Positions 10,198 to 21,400 of a stretch of 64,000 bases of DNA are shown one piece after another. This stretch comes from Alopecurus myosuroides (taxonomy: Eukaryota; Streptophyta; Magnoliopsida; Poales; Poaceae). The position numbers and the translations under genes were made by a program. The stretch lies in contig CM054058.1 of NCBI GenBank assembly GCA_028641055.1, forward strand, positions 496,329,419-496,393,418, in the 5' to 3' direction. Numbering within the stretch: position 1 is the first letter of the stretch; the number at the start of each line of letters is the position of its first letter. The notes under the pieces were generated by a model. It saw nothing but the letters and a program-made list of their open reading frames with translations. It was not told the DNA's origin and made no database searches.

Positions 10198-10919
10198 GAG
10201 CATCTCCAAAAAGCTACACCTTGGCGTATTAGGGTATTACTAAGATGAGAACAAAAGCACAACCTCGTTCTGTTATACAAAGAAACAAGCTCAACCGTAG
10301 ATGGTTTCTCACCTTGTTACTAAGATCCCTTGAAGCTATTTAATCGTTGCATGTGTAATTGATTGTGGTACCTAAGGTGGACTTCAACTTTGTGACATAT
10401 AACTATAAATGCACAACTAAGAGGGACATGTACTAGTATTCCACACGGTCAGAAAGCTTGGTATGTATCACCCATCAAAGATTCTTTGACCTCAAATTAA
10501 GGTAGGTGAAGGCAAACTTTCATCTGAAATAGACAGTACAAACAATGGTTCCTTCGGGCTTGAGCCAGAATGAATCTTGGGGGTTTGCACAGTCCACAAC
10601 AAAATTAGTAGTAGTTCGATACTTCTTCATTTGGTTAGTCACAGAGATATAAATTACTAGCATATTTTAAATCTCAGAGAAGTGCATTGTAACAGATGTC
10701 TCAGTGACCTTGTATTTTATACCTTAACCACTAAATTTAAGAAATCATGGTGTAATTAACGACTCATAGCCAAACAGCATTTTTTTTATCATTTATGAGG
10801 CACCGATACGTGTAGTGGTAGTTCTCCCAGAGAAATGGCTTCCCCTCACTAACCCAATTTTTTTCCTCCAAATTACACAAATCCTTAGTAACAGCCTATC
10901 AGAACTGTTGGAGATGCTC
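10198..10919. mobile_element. PIF/Harbinger-type MITE (722 bp)
   Basis: The ends are inverted repeats: left GAGCATCTCCAAAAAGC and, reading inward from the right, GAGCATCTCCAACAG. Each is flanked by the trinucleotide TTA (10195-10197 and 10920-10922), the target duplication preferred by the PIF/Harbinger superfamily. There is no transposase frame inside, so the element is non-autonomous. Confidence 0.8.
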
Positions 10920-10922
10920 TTA

Positions 10923-11567
10923 GCAGTGGGGGAGCTACACACTATGATGTCAAGCAACATCACCAAAAATATTGAGCAAGGAAATCACAGCTATGTATAC
11001 ACAAAAATTGACCCCGTAAGTACCACTTATTGACATCATTATTATTCACTTTGAGATTTTGACATTACAAGCATCATGTCCTAGCTCTGCCACTGGCTCT
11101 TAGTATTCACTTTTTTTGTAGCTTCAGGGTTAGTGTTGGCATTTTTATTGTTTCTAATTTTCTAATAAACATGCAAACCCAACATTAAATCATGTGATGG
11201 GACCAACATATCAAGGACTTCGCATATATTTTGACAAAAGAGAACAATTTCGGGTCACTGCAATCAGCTTAGGAGAACTTCCTGTTGTGATATTTATCAT
11301 TAGTGTCCACACTACCCTTAATACCAACCTAGCATCCAGACCCAACGAGCCAAAGATTCTCATACGTGCTGAAACACTAATTTGTTATCAATCCATGATG
11401 AGAGAAGAGATGCATCATTGTGGCCACAGTAGAGCATGCAAGAAGTTATCATGAAAATCCAAGACCACTTGCACTTGATTAAAAGGTGCAAAACAATAGT
11501 AGTTTCCGGACTGCATCGTGGATCTCACCCATTGTTGTGCCAAAATTAATAAGGTATACTTAATTAC
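10923..11567. other. Intergenic, no gene seen
   Basis: AT-rich sequence with only short unsupported frames (such as 11194-11454). No terminal repeats, RNA gene or promoter could be recognised. Confidence 0.5.
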
Positions 11568-11972
11568 TCACATGGAGAACACTCCAGCTACACATGGCGA
11601 AGCAAGCATCCGGACTGGATCGTGGATCTCGTAAAGCTGCCTCCACCGCTTGGATACGTCTATGCATTTGCCCTCGAAATCCTCTGTTCCATACGCAATC
11701 CACTTGATGCGCTCACGGAAATAGGGAGGATCCCATGATTCGTCAACATTCCAGCAACTCACAGAACAAAAACCACGGTCGACTCCCAGGGACAAGAACT
11801 TGTCGGTGGTCATCACCTGCTCATCACCTAGCATGTCAGAAAACACCGGGATCTCCATGATGGCCAGTGACAAACCCGCCGTAAAAACACTGATCTTGTA
11901 TGCAGCAACGGCCCCCGCGGCCCTTGACACGCCGCTACCATCAATAGTGATCTCCTTCTCCTGCCGCCGCCT
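11568..11972 (-). pseudogene. Unrecognised protein-coding remnant
   Basis: An open frame runs from just after a TGA (11975-11973) to the stop at 11568, about 134 codons, with no ATG near its 5' end. It reads well as protein: DGSGVSRAAGAVAAYKI, then MEIPVFSDMLGDEQV and WDPPYFRERIKWIAYG. The upstream GC-rich part carries basic and acidic stretches in other frames, which suggests a frameshift or a lost splice site near 11975. I do not recognise the family. It lies head-to-head with the fragment at 12243-12852, and both may be relics of grass-specific hypothetical gene families. Calling it a pseudogene is inference from the missing start. Confidence 0.4.
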
Positions 11973-12242
11973 TCAGCTTTGGCTTCTTCCTCCGGCGCGG
12001 CATCTATGTTTCTGTTGGGTGCGCCGCCGCCGCCGTCGATAGAAGTTAGGGTCTGGACGGTTGGATGTTTTGCCTTCGCCTTTGCAAACCAACTTTGCGT
12101 CACATGGGCCTAGCGGAAAGCACGAGTCCACTACCTTCCAGGCGGCCCAACTGATACGGCCAGGTACGGGACGGGTTGGAGATGCTTTGACGGGGGGACA
12201 AGACAACCCAATGGTTTCCACCCCGCGGCCCCGACGAGACAG

Positions 12243-12852
12243 ATGAGCGTACCATCTGAAGGTGCCGGCGACAAGCCGGTGTACTTGTGGTGGAGCACGA
12301 GGTCGACGATCCCTTCCACTCCATGGTCATTGCCGGCGCAACAACAACGCCGGTGATGGTTCCCCTGCGCCACGCCAAGCGCGGCATGTCCTTCGCAGTG
12401 GTGGACTCCCGCTGGATCGTCGGCGTCGGCGGGGACTACCGTTGTCACTTCACCATCTACGACCTAACCACCTCTAGCGAGTCGGGAGGACCATGGCTCG
12501 TCTCCTACAAGGTGAACCCCATCCTGGTTCCGCACCGCGACATGCTCTACATCCTCTCGAGCCGACCCAAAATCAATCGCGGTGCCGATTTTTTGCCCTG
12601 GTTCGACCTGCTCATCTTCAGGAACGGCAGCGCTCCTCCACCCGGTTGTTGTGACTCCTATGAGCTGCCACCGCCCCCCATCTTCTTGTATCAACCCGAT
12701 CGAGTACCTCGACACGCCGGAGGTGCGCGTGCTCGCGTACGCCTTCGTCGGCTCCCGCATCCTGCTCTCGGTCTCCTACCCCGTCTCTGACTCCGTAGGC
12801 AGCAGCTGCGAATGCAGATACCGCCGGAGGATCCACCGGAGGAGAAGGGAAT
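12243..12852 (+). pseudogene. Grass-specific F-box-associated/DUF1618-like family, frameshifted and truncated
   Basis: From ATG 12243 the frame reads MSVPSEGAGDKPVYL. It then shifts near 12283 into VVEHEVDDPFHSMVIAG, continues with MSFAVVDSRWIVGVGGD and a hydrophobic strand pattern to 12680, and shifts again near 12690 into EVRVLAYAFVGSRILLSVSY. This order (a Y-L-V start, a 'MSFAVVDSRWIVGV' strand, 'LPPPP' and a late 'AYAFVGSRILLSV' strand) resembles the beta-propeller-like hypothetical proteins abundant in grasses and often annotated DUF1618/F-box-like. It ends abruptly at 12852, where an LTR begins, so the 3' third is missing. The family name is tentative; the pseudogene status (two frame shifts plus truncation) is visible. 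Confidence 0.5.
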
Positions 12853-14295
12853 TGATACGTCATAAACGTATCCTTAATTTCTGATGTTCCATTTTGTTTT
12901 CATGTTATTTCCTACATGTTTGCTATAAATTTTATGTCATTTTTATCGATTTTCGGGACTAACCTATTGACAAGATGCCAAAGAGCTAATTCCCTGTTTT
13001 CTGCTGCTTTTAGTTTCAGAAAAGTTGTTCTGGAAATATTCTCGAAATTGAAAAATTCGAAGCCCGGAAGTTTTAGAATTCCCGAAGGTTCCAGGGAGTC
13101 CCGAAGAGGCCCGGAGGGGGCACACCATAGCCCCCCCCTCCCCGCGCCTGGGAGTGGTGTGGGCCCCTCGGGCGCCCACCGCCATCGCCCTTTCGCCTAT
13201 TTATTCTCCCCAGCATATCAACCCTAAAGATATACCACTTTTTCCCAAGAAAGGCATGAGGCCGCCATCATCGTCATCCCGAGACCGGGAGGGTTCTGGA
13301 GCTCTCCCCGGCACCTGCCGGGAAGGAAATTCATCACGGGAGGGGTCTACACCACAATGCCCTCCTCCGAAGTGATACGTGAGTAGTTCATCCCTGTACT
13401 ACGGGTCCATAGCAGTAGCTAGATGGTTGTCTCCTCCACTTTATGCCTCATGTTTAGATCTCGTGAGCTGCCTCACATGATCGAGATCATCTTTATGTAA
13501 TGCTACATGTTGTGTTTGCTGGGATCCGATGAATGTCGAATGTTATGTCTTCTGATTATCAATATATCATGTTATCTTCATGCATATGGTATTTGTGATC
13601 TTTTATGTTCTCTGTTATTAGTAGATGATCTAGCCAAGTAGATGCTAGTAACTCCAACATGGAGTATTTATGCTCGATAGTGGGTTCATGCCTCCTTTAT
13701 ATCTGTGCTCGAGTGACAGAAACATGATGGATTGAGAACGTGTTGTTGCCATTAGGAGAAAACAACGATGTTTACTTCGTTTACATTGTTTACATTACAC
13801 ACTTTGTTTACTGCAATTATCTGTTGCTTACAACTTAATACCCAACGTTTATTCGGATGATATTCGGAGGGTGGGTTATTAGTCATAGACGCAGTTGGAT
13901 GAAGGTCTATGTATCTTGTTGTAATGTCCGCATGAATCACATAGTAATCTTCATGTCTTGCATATGCACTACGGTGCAACCATCATTTCTGTCAATCGCC
14001 CAGATGTAATTTATTCACCACACATGTTATTTATCTTTCACGGAGAGACACCACTAGTGAACTGTGGACCCCGGTCCATTTTCTCATACTGATAATACAC
14101 ACACTGCTTCCACTGTTTTCACACTGCTGCTACTACTTTCATACTGTTCTCATATTGGTTTCCACACCATACGGTTAACCTTTTTGTGTTCAGCAAAACC
14201 GGTGAGATTGACAACCTCACTGCTTCGTTGGGGTAAAGTGATTTGATTGTGTTGTGTAGGTTCCACGTTGCTGCTGAACCGGTAGTGCGCCCTGC
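12853..14295 (+). mobile_element. LTR of the TGATACGTC family, 3' end missing (copy 1)
   Basis: Begins TGATACGTCATAAACGTATC and contains the blocks also present in the minus-strand LTRs at 18469-20038 and 23452-24835: a CTAACCTATTGACAAGATGC block, a GC-rich CCCCTCGGGCGCCC block before a TATTTATTC promoter-like stretch, GGGTCCATAGCAGTAGCTAG, and GAACTGTGGACCCCGGTCC. It stops after GGTTCCACGTTGCTGC..., about 140 bp short of the LTR end seen in the 18469 copy, where a second LTR start follows directly. No internal region follows. The insertion broke the gene remnant on its left. Confidence 0.8.
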
Positions 14296-14760
14296 TGATA
14301 CGTCATAAACATATCCTTAATTTCTAATGTTCCATGTTGTTTTCATGTCATATGCTACATGTTTTCCTTACACTTTATGTCATTTTTATGGATTTTCTGG
14401 GACTAACCTATTGACAAGATGTCATAGTGCCAGTTCCTGTTTTCCGCTGTTTTTAGTTTCAGAAAAGTTGTTTTAGAAATATTCTCGGAATTGGACGATT
14501 CAAAAGTCAAAAGTCTTAGAATTTCCGACATGTCAAGGAAGTCCAAAGGAGACCCGGAGGGGGTTCCTAGAGCCCCCACACCATGACTTCACGCGGGTGG
14601 CCCCCTGGCCGCCCCCACTGGTGGTGTGGGCCCCTTGGGCGTCCACCACCATCGCTCTTTAGCCTATATATGCCCCCCCCCCCGATGCATAAACCCTAAA
14701 AATCCCAGTCCTTTTCCACGAAAAGTTCCATAGCTCCGCCGCGACGTCGATAAGTTTTGG
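14296..14760 (+). mobile_element. 5' part of a second TGATACGTC LTR, head-to-tail with copy 1
   Basis: Restarts TGATACGTCATAAACATATC and follows the same order as copy 1 through the GC-rich 'GTGGGCCCCTTGGGCG' block to ...GCGACGTCGATAAGTTTTGG. It is then cut at 14760/14761, where an unrelated sequence starting TGTAGTAG begins (the LTR of the deleted gypsy). Confidence 0.75.
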
Positions 14761-17700
14761 TGTAGTAGTACAGCCCAACATAGGCTATACTGTTGCTTGT
14801 AGTACTGGCCCTGGACCGTTCACCAACACACACAACTAGATAGATATCCGAAGAAGCAAATGTATCTCATATCTAGCGAAGAATCCAGAGTACAAAATTC
14901 TTTACAAGTTGCATAGTTGAAGCTAGCAAAAATGTACAAGTACCAAATAACAAGTAGTAGGGCTCCAATCTTCAATTTGTGCCACAAGCGAACAAACATG
15001 TTGAGTGGAGTCACGACACCTACGTCGATCACTCTAAATCCGAACAACCTGCACATTGGAATATGCAGACCCCAAAAGGAGGTCAGATCATTCTGAGCAA
15101 TGGTGGCAAGTGACACTATGGTGGTATAATAAATGGCAAGTGCTAGTCTACATGCATATTTAGCTGGTAGAGTTTCAGGGCTAGTTTGCAAAAAGGCATT
15201 TGCCCTATCTTTTAATAGAAAGTAAATTTGCACATAATTGGACACTTTGGTTGACAACAAAGTGCTCATACCCTTTTGTTTAGCACACTGAAACACCATC
15301 AGGCACTTCTCCAATAACCCATAGTAAAATTTTAATCATTAATAAAACAAGATGAACGAGATATGTCATAGTTTCCCATCTAGTTGTTGATTTGTTCCTA
15401 ACCAATGGAACACGACTAAGATCTTAGTTTTAAACCCTCGTGAGGTTTGTGCCCTTTACCCGTGTTGCCTAATCGACCCCAAAAAACCATGATACACCAT
15501 TAGTACCACGGAAGGAAAGAAGATTAAGCCATAAAACATAAGAAGTAGATCCCCAAACCCTCCACGAGCCGGACCATCCTACTACTATTCTACATCTCTG
15601 GACACGTTGGGTTCGAGTCACCACAACCTACAATTTATGTCTAGCCCATACTAATATGAAACACGTCTGCACACAAGAACGAGTACATACAAAAACTAAA
15701 CATAATCTCAAGATACTTGGTGGCAGTCCCCACCAAAATTTGTACTCTGATGACATTCTAGCAATCCACCCAATGGTTAATTAATTATCATCTTATTTTC
15801 ATAAGCAATTAAAATAACGAGTTCCTCCATAACATGATAATAATCCCAACCACGAATATCTAGAGCGTGGCTAAGCAATCTACAAGTACGGTGTTTTCCT
15901 AGCATATGGATGCTAATCTCTACGGGAAACATATGATCACTCCTACTTGGGTGTTAGTGGAGCGCTCTAGCATAGCGATACACACAATTCCTACTCATGC
16001 ATAGCTAAAATAAAACTCTAATGCAATTAGAAAAATAGTGGGATATGCATGTCACTTGCCTTGACAGAAATTGGAGTCGTTCACGCACTCGACTCAGTCG
16101 CAACCGTAACACCCACAGTCCTCACACGAACATCAACCGCAACTCTCACAATCTACACGTTGCAAGCATACCACAATAAATAACCAAACCAGGCAAAACA
16201 ACAATGCAACATATGGATGCATATGGTGATTTAATAATGCAAGACAACTAATTTACTATTTCTCTAGTTGCCTAAACAATATATGATGCATGAAAAGGTT
16301 TGTAATGCAACAAGACACAAAAAACAGCTTAACCAAATTAAATAGGGTTAATTATCAATCTACAAGATCTTATCGAAATAAATTTTATAAAAAATGTGAA
16401 TCTAAACCTAACATACTAATAAGATCCTAAAAGCAAATAAAACACTCAACAGAAACTTTTTAGATGAATAAGAACAAAGTGTAGATTTGAAATTTCGAGT
16501 TACTCCCGTGGGCAAAAGTAGATCACAATTATATAAAAATATCCGTAGCTCAAATAAAAAAACTCAAGAATGAAAGTTGTAGATAATAATGAGATGCAAA
16601 TACAGTAAAAAGATGAGCAAAAACGGACAAGCGGTTGAAGAGTAATTGAACTTTTGTTACTTCAGATCTGAGAGAGTAGATCGCAAAATTCTCCGGCTGT
16701 GGTGGATGAAAATAGGTGAGGTTTCTTGGGATGGATCGGTATCAATGATATCTAAAACTCTCGCAAAGACTTGAACGTCAACCGAGCAACTCACGGACCG
16801 TGGCGAGCAAAATACTAGGAAACCGATCTGAAATTGGGGTTTCGACTTTGGGGCGACCTCACGGCCGGGGCCGGAGTATTTATGGGTGGGGAGGTCGGTG
16901 GAAAGGTGCTCCTTGGAGTAGGGAACAAGTCAAAATAAACGGATTCAAATTTGGACTCTCCAATGGATAGATATTCGAGTTTAAATGTAGATAGGTCAAG
17001 AAAAACGGGAATTTGTAGTCCTGCCTTGCGATGAGGCAGGCACGCTGGCCTGGCGTGGCTGGATGGGCCAGCCCACTACGGCCCGACGTTATTTTTTCTA
17101 TCTTTTTCTTAAAACTTTCATAACTTTTAATATACAACTTGGAATCGAGTTAAACAAATTTCTAAAATTTTGAAATTTGAAAATCTATCGTAATAGACTA
17201 TTAGGGAGTGATTTTGGGAAAAAAATATCCAAATATCCTTTGGCTTATAAACGCCTTATCGGAGGATTTTGGGCTTTTTAAAACATGATTTTGTTTTGGG
17301 GTTTAAAATGTCACACTCAAATGCAAGTTTTGTAATGATTTCATGCTATGGATATGCTCTAAATGCAAAACATTCCAAATGTAAAACTTGGGATGTTACA
17401 GACTAACCCCTTTAAGATGAATCTCATCCCGAGATTCGGAATGGCTAACAAATAGATGTGGGTGGTTTTCTAAATTTGTAGGCTAAATACCTTAAGAGAA
17501 AACTACTTGGCATCATTAATAATATGTGTGGTTCCATATCTTATCCTTTTAGTAACTCAATAGTTTGCTAACTCGTACACATGGATGCAATTGATATGAA
17601 TGACTGTGATGCACCGGTATTGATAAGTACTATTGCGAGGTATGAACTGATGAAGAACATACCAGCCATAGGGTCTGCTGCATCATATACTCCCTCCACG

Positions 17701-18468
17701 TTCGCATGGTTCGCAGTTGCCTTCCGTAATGGGTTTGGTTTGGATCCTCTATCAGTTATCTTATCCGAACAGTCGTTTGCATAGTGCCCCATCTTCTTGC
17801 ACTTGAAGCATTCCACTTGACTGAGATACTTCCTTCCTGCATGGTTGTTGTTGCGGTTATGGCCATTTCCTCCATTATGATGGTCTTGTTTCCATCCTAA
17901 TTTTTGCCTTTGTAGCCACTTTGGTTGTGGTTGTTCCCTCCATCATGCTTATGTTTGTTTCCTTAACTTTGATTATGCATATTACCTTCTTGCAAATGGG
18001 GTCCAGATCTTCCAATATTGTCATGGTGAGTACGGACCCTCTGATGTGATCTAGAGATAGGGTTGCCACCATTGTGCTTCCTCTTGTGTTTCTCCGCTTG
18101 TTGGTACTTGCCCTCTAGAATGACAGCCTTGTCAATGAGTTCTTAGAAGTTGGTAATGTGAACCACTGAGAGTTGAATAGCCAGATCATAATTTAGTCCA
18201 TCCAGAAATTTCTCGCGCCTCTTGGCATCTATGTCTACATCTTCAGGAGCATAGCGAGCTAGATTGCTGAATTCATCAATGTACTCCGTGACAGAGCGAT
18301 GGTACCGATGCAAGTTACGGAACACCCTCCGCTTCAGACTCATCACTCCAGTTGAGACATGTGCATTCTTAAATCCTTCCTCAAACATCTCCCAGGTAAC
18401 ATCGACAATAGGATGGGTTATCTGGTAGTTGTCCCACCAAGAAGCAACTTGTCCTTCTAGCAAGTGAG
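14761..18468 (-). mobile_element. Gypsy LTR retrotransposon with pol deleted and 5' part lost
   Basis: Minus-oriented. The 3' LTR occupies 14761-17400: read on the minus strand it starts TGTAACATCCCAAG at 17400 and ends ...TACTACTACA. The polypurine-like GGGGTTAGTC and the 'ATCTCGGGATGAGATT' block typical of gypsy 3' ends sit at 17401-17440. Further right (upstream in the element) are protease, zinc-knuckle and gag remnants up to 18468. RT, RNase H and integrase are absent between about 17565 and 17440, so an internal deletion removed them. The 5' end is cut by the LTR starting at 18469. On the minus strand a CATAAATAC TATA-like box lies within the LTR near 16875-16885. Confidence 0.75.
17568..18468 (-). 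pseudogene. gag-protease remnant of the deleted gypsy element
   Basis: Read from right to left: a retrotransposon gag core (18468-18143, with LLEGQVASWWDNY, EYIDEFSNLARYAPEDVD and REKFLDGL); a basic linker in shifted frames (18072-17875); then a zinc knuckle CFKCKKMGHYANDC (CX2CX4HX4C) and a protease motif NTGASQSFIS, where the usual Asp of D-S/T-G-A is Asn. The frame breaks between 18143 and 18072 and near 17870, so no polyprotein is possible. An apparent start at 18514 lies in the neighbouring LTR and is accidental. No pol follows. Confidence 0.75.
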
Positions 18469-21400
18469 TGATGGTGTGTGTTGGGATACCCCTAGAGGAG
18501 GGTGTGATGAGCACAGCGGTAGGAAATTCCCCTTAGTTAAGAACCAAGGTTATCAATCCAGTAGGAGAAAGAGGACCTTCAGAAGGTTGATGCCACTGAC
18601 GGTGGTGATGGCTCTCCGGTGTCAGCAACAACATGGAACCTGCACACAACACAACCAAAATACTTTGTCCCAACGGTACAGTGAGGTTGTCAATCTCACC
18701 GGTCTTGCTGAAAACAAAGATTAGACGTATAGTATGGAAAATAATGTATGCTTGAAGTAAGTAAAGAAAGCGGGAAATTGTGGTGGTTTGTTTAACAGTG
18801 TAAGAAAATGGGTCGGGGTTCATAGGTTCACTAGTGGTGTCTCTCGATAAAAGATAGCATGCTGGGTGAACAAATTACAGCTAGGCAATTGGCAAATAAA
18901 GGTTGCACGGTAGTGCACATTCATGACATGATGACTACTATGATATTTAGTGCGGGCATTACAACAATATACGTAGACCGTAATCCAACTGCATCTATGA
19001 CTAATAATCCACCCTCAGGTTATCATCCGAACCCCCTTAGGTATTAAGTTGCAAGCAACAGATAACTGCATTAAACAATGTGTGTAATGTAAGCAATGAT
19101 TGTACATGCGGGCACTCTCACCGCTGTTTTCTCCCTAGTGGAAACAGCACATCCTCCCCCATCACGTTTCTGTCACTCGAGCATAGGCGAAAAGGAGGCA
19201 TGAACCCACTATCGAGCATAAATACTCCCTCTTGGAGTCACTAGCAACTACTTGGCCAGAGCAACCACTAGCAACGAAAAGCTTGCAAGATCACAAATAG
19301 CATAAGCAAATAAAGACTATAATCAACTTGGCATAAGTTCAATATTCATCGGATCCTAGCAAACACATCACATAGAATTACATAAGATCAATCTCGATCA
19401 TGTTAGGCAGCTCACGAGATCTAAACATGGAGGCATATGAGGAGGAGACAACCATCTAGCTACTGCTATGGACCCATAGTCCAAGGATGAACTACTCACA
19501 CATCACTCCGGAGGCAGGCATGGTGATGTAGAGGCCTCCGGTGATGATCACCTCTTTGGCAGGGTGCCGGAGACAGCTTCAAAACCCCCTGATCTTGGGT
19601 TGACGGTGACGGCGGCTGCGGAACTTTTCGGGGATTTTTGATCAGGTGTTTAGGGTTTTCCATCCGGGGGAATAAATAGGCGAAAGGGCAGAGGCGGTGG
19701 AGCCCCACACCACCCCCTGGCGCGGCCAAGGGGGGGCCGCGCGACCCCATGGTGTGGGCCCCCTGATGCCCCTCTTCGTCTCCTCTTCGGTCTTCTGGAT
19801 GCTTCCGGGGAAAATAGGCACTTTGGGCTTTGTGGGGGTCCAATTCCGAGAATATTTCCAGAACAACTTTTATGAAACCAAAAATAGCAGAAAACAGGGA
19901 ACTGGCACTTGGCATCTTGTTAATAGGTTAGTCCCGAAAAACATGTAAAAATGACATAAAGAAGGGATAAAACATGTAGCAATTGACATAATATTATCAT
20001 GGAGCATCAGAAATTATAGATATGTTGGAGACGTATCAAGCATCCCCAAGCTTAGTTGCTACTCGTCCTCGAGTAGGTAAACGATAAAACAATAATTTCT
20101 GAGGTGATATGCTACTAACATAATCTTGATCATAAAAATGTAAAGGCATATGCAAGGTGAGATCATAGAACTTCAAACACAAACATAATAAACAGAACTT
20201 TAATAATAAAGCAAAGAAATAAATTTTCATCATGAAGAGTATCTCAAATAAAGGATCATGAGAAACAATGCAAAGAAAGATAAACGTCTGTTTCAGGTAT
20301 AGAGAAAGCATGGCAAAGTGATATTTTGCTAGTCCTTAAGAGTGGGGCAAAACATAAATGCTAGGACACCTTCAAATTTCATGAGGAAGAATAGAGCAAA
20401 TAATTTAAAAACAAATGATATCACGTCATGAAGTAATTATTGATGTTCATGGGACAGTGCACATAGAACTAAGAATGGCAAAAATGCTCTCTCAACTATG
20501 CTTAAAGTTAGAAGATGGAGACTCAACATAAAAGTAAAATAAAGGCCCTTCGCGGAGGGAAGCAGGGATCACTCATGTGCTAGAGCTTTTATTTTATTAA
20601 ACAGAGGTATTAAAATTTTGACACTCCTCCCATCCATATTTCACAAACCATGGCTAACCGAATCCTTGGGTTCCTGCCAACAATCACATACCGTGGAGGA
20701 GTGTCTATATTTTGGGAGATGTATGTTAATGTCAACGAATGGTAAATACAAAATACAGTACGTCACAAGCCAACTAGATTCACAAGAGCGGCTCCCATGT
20801 GAAGGACGCATCTGGGTAGAAGGTCGTCCCTCTTTCTCTTTTGTTTACACAATTATGCTTTGAATGATAAATTAGGGGCAAAAATAGTGAAGAGATTTTG
20901 TGTGTATTAATTTGGGGCTAGGAACCCCGCTGCGAGCTCTTCTATCATTTGGATAAGCAAATGAAGCCACTATTCCAGGGTGTGAAATCCAATCAACAAG
21001 TGAGATAAAGATTCTCTATTGACGTCTTCATGAGCAAAAACAGGAACATAAAGCATGGGTAATTTTGAAAGTTTTAAAGGTAACACATGAGCAATTTACT
21101 TGGAGTGGCAGTTAAATACCACATGTAGGTACGTATGGTGGACACAATGGGAAAAACTTTGTTTAAGGAAGTTGGATGCACGAGTAGAGCTCATACTCAG
21201 TACATGTGGAGGCTAGGAAAATACTGGGAGCGACAAATCAAGAGAGCATAAGAGCCATAATCATGCATAGCGACATAAACATCATTAATTAAAGCATAAG
21301 CGGTATCATAGTTCAAAAACTGAGTGGTCATGGAGGCTATTCGTGACTGGTTCATATTCATAAACATGGTGTGAGCATGCGCCAAGTCGACCAAATAAAA

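Noticed and set aside
18143..18514. Apparent complete gag start at 18514
   Set aside because: The first residues of this frame are encoded by the end of the neighbouring LTR (up to 18469); the gag part begins only at about 18468.
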